Assembly (NCBI RefSeq): GCF_022539665.2
Contig: NC_081333.1
Span: 7,996,971 to 8,060,970, forward strand
Length of the DNA: 64,000 nucleotides
Origin: Daphnia carinata
Taxonomy: Eukaryota > Arthropoda > Branchiopoda > Diplostraca > Daphniidae
Direction: 5' to 3'
Of this stretch, positions 56,444 through 64,000 are shown in pieces. Position numbers and translations under genes: made by a program. The notes below the pieces were generated by a model. It saw only the letters and a program-made list of their open reading frames with translations, ran no database searches and was not told the origin of the DNA. Positions within the stretch are counted from its first letter, which is position 1, and each line of letters starts with the position of its first letter.

Positions 56444-57831
56444 ATGGATAAGATAATACGACAAAAGGATGGTAAGTATAAACATTATTATATTTGTTTT
56501 GAATTATTAATTATTGTTTATTAGATCAAATTATGAAGCTGCAGGCCTAATTATTGGAACAACACAAAATATTAGATAACAGCAAAGCTAAGGATGGTAA
56601 GGCCTAATACATAATGATTCTATTTATTTGCTTTTATTCATTTGTGTTTTGTAGCTCAAATTTTGAGTCTACAAGCCCAGCTAAGGGAAAAGAACAAATT
56701 TGAATGGAACAGTTTCCAAACAGTGAAGGAGGTTTTTCCAAACTCATCCCTAACTGAACATGAATTGGCATTAGGCGAACACAGTCAGGTATCTCAACTT
56801 TTCAAATAAGAATTCAAAATAAGTATAGAATTTTAACAAACAATTATTTATTGTTTAGTTATTCAGTCTACCACCTGACAGTGTGTTAAAGTTAAATTCT
56901 GTTAGTGTTGCACTAAAAGAATTGTTAGTAATAAGTCCATGCAGCGAAGGAATTGAACAATTGTGGGACCGTATTTGGGCTGAAAATGGGTGTGGTACGG
57001 AAACCAAGATATGGCACAAGTTCAACATGAAACATGGATTAGGTACTTTTCGGTTTTATGTCTATTGAAAAAGTATTTTTAATGCTATTATTTTGCATTC
57101 ACAGAATTTAATGGGGGATCAAATCAAGTCTGGAAGTGTTACAGGATGGAAGAGTCAGCCTACAGATGAAAAAACACAGAGTGCATTACCATTACGGTAT
57201 GAGGTAAAGTAATAGAGTATGCACATTGTCTAATGAGAAGTACCATCTTGTGTTAATAAATCCAGTACAACAGCAATCCTTTATAGTTCTGTCACAGCTA
57301 GAAACCTCAAATAATTCTGCTTCTCTGTCTAAAGAACAACTTGTCCTTTACGTTCAGAGTGTTGGGGAAACTGGGTACTTAAATGGCCCTAAAGATGTTT
57401 TAATTTTGCTGCCATTGCAGAGATGAACATCATACATGGACTCTTTAGGTATGAAAGGATTTTTCTTCAAATAATTTTGAATTTATGACGAAGAATTTCT
57501 CCTCCTTTTTGCCAACCAGGTCTAATCTACCAAAAAAAATTTTATCCAATAGGAAAGGATTTTCATGTACTGGGAACACAACTATCAACAATGCAACATT
57601 ATACAGGTGCTAGTTTATCATTCAAGAGCCTTATACAATGATGTTAATCTGCAATTTGTATGTCCTTCCCCAAGCTTCCACCAGAAGTTGAATCTATGAG
57701 TCATGTAAGTTACATGATCAACAGTTGATATGTTTAATGGTGTTGTTTTTCTTTTCTCAATATAGGTTAATAGTAACATTGGATCTGAAAAAATTCTTGG
57801 TTGGGGCAAGACACTGAATAAATTGTATTGA
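56444..57831 (+). pseudogene. Element gene, palindrome 2 left arm (nonsense codon in exon 2)
   Basis: Same exon layout as in foldback element 1: MDKIIRQKD with donor GTAAGT, then QIMKLQA followed by TAA where element 1 has CAA. Downstream exons remain largely open (QLWDRIWAENGCGTETKIWH; KEQLVLYVQSVGETGYLNG), with a stop near 57829-57831. The right arm copy has the same TAA, so the mutation preceded the inverted duplication. Confidence 0.5.
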
Positions 57832-57884
57832 TTGGATGGATGACATGACATTTCTATACTTAATTCGGATTCCCCAGACGGTAT

Positions 57885-58295
57885 TTGATATTAAAAAAAT
57901 TGAAGTGCATATCTGGGCTCCCTTCTTTTCTGAAGCCCCGTTTCCCCTTGACTCGTAATAAGCCCGTAGGGGGTCATGCCCCTACTGTACGGTATATATA
58001 AAAACAACATATACCGAGGTTTGGAGGGCTCTGGCCGGAAAGGGGACGTGGGGTGCCGCTTAGTCCGATGATGTGTTCACGGAGGGCGATGTGGCTACCC
58101 ACAAATCCGAACTAAAGGTTAATCGCTCCTGTAAAAATGTTCCAAATCTTCAGCTCTTCTTCCGGCTTCTCTTAGCCAATCACCGGGTAATCTCCCCGGT
58201 GGGTCAACAAGGCAGTGTCTCCCCCTGCCTGGGTTGACGGCAACTTTTGAAAAGGCTATTGTGCCTTTTTAAAGTTGCAAAAATAATTGTAATGT
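57885..58295 (+). repeat. Structured repeat module, copy 5
   Basis: Nearly identical to the copy at 35695-36115, in the left arm of palindrome 2. Confidence 0.8.
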
Positions 58296-58494
58296 GCAGA
58301 GAATTGTCAATAAATTTTTTTTTATAAAATTTTTATAAAATTTTGTTTCTTTCACTGTCTGTTTTTATACATTACATTTATCATCTTGTTTTTATTTAGC
58401 TTTCTCAATTCTCCTTTATTGTTTATGCCACGATTAATGGTAAGCATTGTTTCCTGTAAGCATAGTTTATCTGTAAGCATTCAATTATTATCCA

Positions 58495-59012
58495 GGGACC
58501 GAACCCTAGATGTTCGGCATTCCGCGCCGATGCTTTACCAATGAGCCATGAATCATATGATGTTAAGTTGGCTTCTTTCTAGTCACTTGCGGACTTGCAT
58601 TTACACTTTGATAAAAATTTGCAATACTGAAGTAATTTTGTATTTAGTATATTTTTTACATCTAGTAAGGTTCGATCCTCAGACATTCAACAGTTATCGC
58701 AACTGAATGCTCTAACATTGAGCTATGATATATATAAAAGCAATACAAAGATAAACATATAGTTATCGTCTAGGATGTTTATGCATAAACATTCACATAA
58801 CATATGATATATCTTTAATAAAAAATTTATATATATCTCGTGGCTCAATGTTAGAGCATCGGCGTTGCGATGAACTGTTACTGAGGATCGATTCCTACTA
58901 GAGTAAAACAATATACTATATGGACAAAATTACTTCAGAAAATATCAAGGTATTACAAGTTGTTCCTTGTCTAAGTTCATCATATGATTCATGGCTCATT
59001 GGTTCAAAAAGT
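58495..59012. repeat. tRNA-like sequences in spacer of palindrome 2
   Basis: 58495-58560 (minus) has the same tRNA-like sequence as 36737-36805. 58668-58735 (minus) and 58840-58905 (plus) pair with the types seen in the element 1 spacer. 58980-59012 is a truncated D-arm half. Order and orientation differ between the two spacers. Confidence 0.55.
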
Positions 59013-59194
59013 GTAATAAATAATAATTGAACACTTACAGATAAACGATACAACGGTGGCAAAAACAATAAAGGAGAATTGAGAAAGCTAAATAAAAACA
59101 AGATGATAAATGTAATGTATAAAAACAGACAGTGAAAGAAACAAAATTTGCAAAAACATTTTATAAAAAAAAATTTATTGACAATTCTCTGCAC

Positions 59195-59600
59195 ATTACA
59201 ATTATTTTTGCAACTTTAAAAAGGCACAATAGCCTTTTCAAAAGTTGCCGTCAACCCAGGCAGGGGGAGACACTGCCTTGTTGACCCACCGGGGAGATTA
59301 CCCGGTGATTGGCTAAGAGAAGCCGGAAGAAGAGCTGAAGATTTGGAACATTTTTACAGGAGCGATTAACCTTTAGTTCGGATTTGTGGGTAGCCACATC
59401 GCCCTCCGTGAACACATCATCGGACTAAGCGGCACCCCACGTCCCCTTTCCGGCCAGAGCCCTCCAAACCTCGGTATATGTTGTTTTTATATATACCGTA
59501 CAGTAGGGGCATGACCCCCTACGGGCTTATTACGAGTCAAGGGGAAACGGGGCTTCAGAAAAGAAGGGAGCCCAGATATGCACTTCAATTTTTTTAATAT
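59195..59600 (-). repeat. Structured repeat module, copy 6
   Basis: Inverted copy in the right arm of palindrome 2; hairpins GCAACTTT/AAAGTTGC, GGCAG/CTGCC, CACCGGG/CCCGGTG and GTAGGGG/CCCCTAC intact. Confidence 0.8.
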
Positions 59601-59656
59601 CAAATACCGTCTGGGGAATCCGAATTAAGTATAGAAATGTCATGTCATCCATCCAA

Positions 59657-61044
59657 TCAATACAATTTATTCAGTGTCTTGCCCCAACCAAGAATTTTTT
59701 CAGATCCAATGTTACTATTAACCTATATTGAGAAAAGAAAAACAACACCATTAAACATATCAACTGTTGATCATGTAACTTACATGACTCATAGATTCAA
59801 CTTCTGGTGGAAGCTTGGGGAAGGACATACAAATTGCAGATTAACATCATTGTATAAGGCTCTTGAATGATAAACTAGCACCTGTATAATGTTGCATTGT
59901 TGATAGTTGTGTTCCCAGTACATGAAAATCCTTTCCTATTGGATAAAATTTTTTTTGGTAGATTAGACCTGGTTGGCAAAAAGGAGGAGAAATTCTTCGT
60001 CATAAATTCAAAATTATTTGAAGAAAAATCCTTTCATACCTAAAGAGTCCATGTATGATGTTCATCTCTGCAATGGCAGCAAAATTAAAACATCTTTAGG
60101 GCCATTTAAGTACCCAGTTTCCCCAACACTCTGAACGTAAAGGACAAGTTGTTCTTTAGACAGAGAAGCAGAATTATTTGAGGTTTCTAGCTGTGACAGA
60201 ACTATAAAGGATTGCTGTTGTACTGGATTTATTAACACAAGATGGTACTTCTCATTAGACAATGTGCATACTCTATTACTTTACCTCATACCGTAATGGT
60301 AATGCACTCTGTGTTTTTTCATCTGTAGGCTGACTCTTCCATCCTGTAACACTTCCAGACTTGATTTGATCCCCCATTAAATTCTGTGAATGCAAAATAA
60401 TAGCATTAAAAATACTTTTTCAATAGACATAAAACCGAAAAGTACCTAATCCATGTTTCATGTTGAACTTGTGCCATATCTTGGTTTCCGTACCACACCC
60501 ATTTTCAGCCCAAATACGGTCCCACAATTGTTCAATTCCTTCGCTGCATGGACTTATTACTAACAATTCTTTTAGTGCAGCACTAACAGAATTTAACTTT
60601 AACACACTGTCAGGTGGTAGACTGAATAACTAAACAATAAATAATTGTTTGTTAAAATTCTATACTTATTTTGAATTCTTATTTGAAAAGTTGAGATACC
60701 TGACTGTGTTCGCCTAATGCCAATTCATGTTCAGTTAGGGATGAGTTTGGAAAAACCTCCTTCACTGTTTGGAAACTGTTCCATTCAAATTTGTTCTTTT
60801 CCCTTAGCTGGGCTTGTAGACTCAAAATTTGAGCTACAAAACACAAATGAATAAAAGCAAATAAATAGAATCATTATGTATTAGGCCTTACCATCCTTAG
60901 CTTTGCTGTTATCTAATATTTTGTGTTGTTCCAATAATTAGGCCTGCAGCTTCATAATTTGATCTAATAAACAATAATTAATAATTCAAAACAAATATAA
61001 TAATGTTTATACTTACCATCCTTTTGTCGTATTATCTTATCCAT
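59657..61044 (-). pseudogene. Element gene, palindrome 2 right arm (nonsense codon in exon 2)
   Basis: Mirror copy of 56444-57831 with the same exon-2 TAA and otherwise the same exons. The family is unrecognised. Confidence 0.5.
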
Positions 61045-61357
61045 TTTTCAATTGCTCCTCCAGCCACGCGTTATTCTCCATCCACGTTACTGAACTAACT
61101 GCGAATGGCATCCAATGGACTGAAATTGCCTACGCCAGTAATAACGAGTCTGAGCGGTAGATGGCTAAGTGTCGGAAAAAAGAAAAAAGTGTGATTTTTT
61201 TTTTTTTTGGCGAAATTTTTTTTTTTTTTTTGTGTAAAACGGATTGCCATAAGTGCTACTCTACACATTTAAACACAATGTAGAAAAGAAAAAAAAAGAA
61301 ATAAATAAGGGAAAGAAATACAGGAGTTTCATTTAAATTTTACATTATCACATTCTT

Positions 61358-62204
61358 TCACAAGTTGCTGAAATATCGGCGTAATGCCCAGAATAGGCGA
61401 CGAGAAGGCGAAGAAAAATGGTATAGAGACGAAATGATAGAGTAACGATGATCACGATCGGGATAATGGTCTGATGCAGGAAAAGAGACACCAGGAGAAG
61501 GTATGATGGACGTATTTTGGATTTTAGGGCTGGCTAAAGAGTCTTCGAAGATTCTAGAGATGAAACCGATTAACAAATTGCGTTGATCACTGAAAGAACG
61601 TGAAACGGTCGAAGTAAAATTGAGCGTTGTTGACGTGTTCGTTTTTGAAACGTTCAAAAGTTTTGCCTTCATCGGTTGCACCGATGGTTGAGATGTCACT
61701 GGAAACGACGAAGTGTCAAACTCCTGTTTCGCATTGAGTGTAAGTGTAAGGTCTGACAAAACATCTAATACACCATTTGTAAAAACGTAAATTCAATACA
61801 AGTCGAATTTCTTGAAACGAAATTAAAAAAAAACTCACGTCGCGGATTTAACCAATGCTGGGATGTATTGGAACTGTTGGAAATGTTGCTAACGAAATCA
61901 TTGTTTGCTACTGCTATTACTATGCCAGATGGTGGCTGCTGACTGTTATGTAGGCCAGGAGCGCTTTTCACCAAAGCAATAAATGGTTCAAGGAAAACTG
62001 GTATGTATAATTTGCGTAGGAACATCTATAAATAAAACTTCAATAGTTAAGGCATGGCGTTTGTTAAAGAGGAACTAATAACCTCACCTTTACACCGAGA
62101 AGACCACCTTCATCTGTGGCAAGAAGTTGCATTTCTTCTGTATTTATAAATGATTTTTGACGCCCTTCGTATCCTGTTTTTCCCTTAGGCACATTTCCAA
62201 GGAG
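61358..62204 (-). CDS. Spliced gene of unknown function (5' exon not found)
   Basis: Three exons join in phase: 62204-62088, 62025-61839 and 61752-61358 (stop). Donors are GTGAGG and GTGAGT; acceptors are TTTATAG and TTGTCAG. The joined part encodes about 232 residues, beginning LLGNVPKGKTGYEGRQKSF, then TDEGGLLGVKMFLRKLYIPV and FLEPFIALVKSAPG. A Ser/Thr/Asn-rich region with several possible N-glycosylation sites follows, and it ends in a basic aromatic tail (RRLFWALRRYFSNL). The first exon needs an upstream phase-0 partner, expected between 62215 and 62510. Immediately downstream of the stop lies the end of foldback element 2 (61257), so the element inserted in or next to the 3' UTR. No family is recognised. 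SURF6 lies upstream on the same strand. Confidence 0.6.
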
Positions 62205-62510
62205 CTAACGTTTACCAAATTACATCACATACTACACTGAAATTTAAGAAAGCTATGATCTTGCCGTTAACAAAAACACAAATAAAGACAAATCAATTTA
62301 AATTATTTTCGTCCACGAAAGATCTTTTGTTATAAGAGTGGGTGACTAATGAAATCATTAAACCCTTCAAAATGAATCCAAAACTTTTTTTTCTTCAAAT
62401 TTTCCACGATCATGGAAGGCATGCCAGTATATTTTTATACAAAACTATCACGACACGGCTTGCACACGATAGGACACAGGTCGGCTCATCCATGAATCAG
62501 TGTCGGTCAA

Positions 62511-63735
62511 TCATACGATAAATTTGCCTTTTTTCGCTAATCGATTAAGTTTCTTTTCTTTTTTCTCGGTCTTCTTCTTCCCGATGTTGGCTTTTCTCTT
62601 CTTCTGTTGGTCTTCTTTTCTCTTCTCTTGCGCTTCGATTCGTTCATCCCATTTCTTTTTGCTTTGTTGCTTCATTTTTTCTCGCTTCTTAATCGATTTT
62701 GCCAGCAACTCTACGTTGTCTTTCACCTATGGTAATACAGAAATGTAAAAGTTTATGAAGATCTAAAAAAAAATGTTTGGTAATCGAAAGTTTACCTTGA
62801 CACCCTCAGCTCTTTGCAGAGCACCTTCCCATGCTTGTTTCTCTTCAATACTCCTTGCTCTTTCTACTTCACCTTTGCCTTCCAAATGTTTGACTTTTTC
62901 TTTCACTTTTTTAATTTTAATGAGTGCTGCCTTTGGATCTAAGGTGGTCTTTTTCTGGATTGGTGATGGAGTTGTCAACTCTCCAAAATCAAATTTGCTG
63001 AAAACCATGCGACCTTCACTGTTGAAAATTGGCTTTGGTGGTCTGCTTGTTACGGTTGGCTCAGGAATTTCTGTTTTGACAGACTCTGTAAGTGAAGAGG
63101 TTGATGATACAGATGCTGCCTTGGTAGCTTGTGCAAGTTTTGCAATTTTGGACCTCATCTTGTTATTTTTCCTTTTTAGTTTCTTCTTCTCCAATTTATC
63201 TAATTTCCGTTTAAGTTTCGTTTTCATTTTCTTATCGGACAAATCCAGTTTTTTACCTGAAATTAGATGGCATAAGCTGGCTGGCCTTCCTTAAATATAA
63301 ATGTTAACACATACCTGTGAACTGTGAGAGCTTAGCTGCTAGACGTTCTTTCAGTTCTTCAGGATTGGAAGCACGGTTCCCGGTGTCAAATTTCTGGGTA
63401 GAACTGTTGTGGTCATCACCAGCCTTGTTACCATCGAGATCTTGTACTGTAGAAACACCCTGAGTTGGAATATTGGTCAGTAGGCTAGAAATGAAAAGGT
63501 CCTCAGAAGAGAGTTGCGTCTTTAAAGCGGCGATGTCAATGGGCCCTCGCTTTTTATCAAGCTCTTGATCTTTTGGGTCCATTTTCTTTAAATTTTGTTT
63601 AGACGACACTTTCAAGTTCTTGTTTTCCGCTTTACCATTTACCAAAACTGCCGGAGCCATCACTGGACCGGAAGAATCCTTTTTTGAAGAAGATTTCCTA
63701 TTATCTATTCTTCCACTTGCGACAGATTTACTCAT
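62511..63735 (-). CDS. Surf6: Surfeit locus protein 6 (nucleolar ribosome biogenesis factor)
   Basis: Three exons join in phase: 63735-63315 (ATG start), 63256-62796 and 62726-62511 (TGA), about 365 residues. The N-terminal half is polar and Lys/Ser-rich, with a conserved-type NPEELKERLAAKLSQFTG segment at the end of exon 1. Exon 2 has lysine-rich helices (KKMKTKLKRKLDKLEKKKLK), FNSEGRMVFSKFDF and WEGALQRAEGVK. Exon 3 has NVELLAKSIKKREKMKQQSK, KKWDERIEAQEKRK and KRKANIGKKKTEKKEKK. The 'FNSEG..VFSKFDF', 'W..AL.KAEGVK' and 'K.W.ER' motifs are the SURF6 C-terminal domain. SURF6 is a nucleolar RNA-binding protein needed for rRNA processing. All splice sites are GT-AG. Confidence 0.95.
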
Positions 63736-64000
63736 TAAAAACTAGAGTTATTTGAAGTTAACCAAACGTTTCCTTCACAACTGCTAGAGTAGACACGTTT
63801 TTGTACTGGTAATCGCCATCTTGCTTACACTTCAAACACAGCACCTAGTGAGTATATTGAAAACCAAAAGTAGGACGAGAAAATTGGATGAAATGGTTAT
63901 CAGGAATTAGCATTTCCGTACAAATGAACAACTTGTTTAGGGGCTGTCGATGATTACAATTGTTGACGCGATTACCCAGATGCCAATTTGGTTTTTTACC
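63736..64000. other. Surf6 upstream region
   Basis: Short 5' region with no second gene recognised before the window ends. Confidence 0.4.

Larger units (their letters stand above)
55668..61826. mobile_element. Foldback element 2 within a larger palindrome
   Basis: Arms of about 2.8 kb (about 55668-58494 and 59019-61826) flank a spacer of about 520 bp. The element termini (ATGGCAATCCGTTTTACAC) are at 56234 and 61257, but the inverted repeat continues outward by about 565 bp. It thereby includes the last exon of the neighbouring gene on both sides. The arms are almost identical: the two 133-residue ORFs differ by a single residue. The spacer carries tRNA-like sequences. Confidence 0.85.

Noticed and set aside
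62773-63294. 173-codon plus-strand ORF, hydrophobic
   Set aside because: Antisense to the lysine-rich SURF6 exon 2; poly-Lys codons read backwards give Phe/Leu-rich ORFs.

Overview
This is a window of eukaryotic nuclear DNA from an arthropod, most likely a branchiopod crustacean such as Daphnia. The grounds are spliced genes with GT-AG introns, arthropod-type protein sequences, a TIMP gene nested inside a synapsin gene, TATA-driven tyrosine-rich secreted proteins and abundant short AT-rich repeats. The species is an inference. Gene models were built by hand by joining exons whose phases agree; multi-exon genes are given as one span with exon limits in the evidence.

Layout. 1-9000: four exons of a zona-pellucida-domain (ZP) secreted protein on the minus strand, running off the left edge. 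9000-12200: intergenic or 5' region, no gene recognised. 12245-26894: synapsin on the plus strand, ten exons found, with a complete three-exon TIMP gene on the opposite strand inside its largest coding intron (20434-21349). 26.9-30.7 kb: nothing recognised. 30.7-32.5 kb: mitochondrial ribosomal protein L55 (plus) and TAF8 (minus), tail to tail, stop codons 49 bp apart. 32.8-33.3 kb: a MITE-like element. 33.6-39.1 kb: a 5.4-kb foldback element whose arms carry inverted copies of a spliced gene around a spacer with tRNA-like sequences. 39.6-47.4 kb: a locally duplicated cluster on the minus strand with one intact tyrosine/threonine-rich secreted protein gene, two decayed copies and a Gly/His-rich gene with an in-frame TGA. 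48.2-49.55 kb: a tandem array of 140-bp units, each a complete 83-nt exon plus a 57-nt intron. 50-55 kb: old repeat fragments. 55.67-61.83 kb: a second, younger giant palindrome that includes an inverted copy of the last exon of the neighbouring gene. 61.4-62.2 kb: that neighbouring spliced gene, function unknown. 62.5-63.7 kb: SURF6.

The most unusual item is the tandem-exon array. An 83-nt exon is not a multiple of three, so successive near-identical exons are read in frames a, b, c in rotation. The one variant base that would create a stop in frame c is absent from the units read in that frame when the upstream exon is entered in one particular frame, leaving an ORF open across the array. 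The second most unusual item is the pair of giant palindromes with a conserved module of about 400 bp that shows base-pair covariation.

The housekeeping genes (mRpL55, TAF8, SURF6) act in mitochondrial translation, transcription initiation and ribosome biogenesis. Synapsin acts at presynaptic vesicles, and TIMP is a secreted metalloprotease inhibitor. The shared cis-regulatory pattern upstream of the three tyrosine-rich copies suggests common regulation of that cluster.
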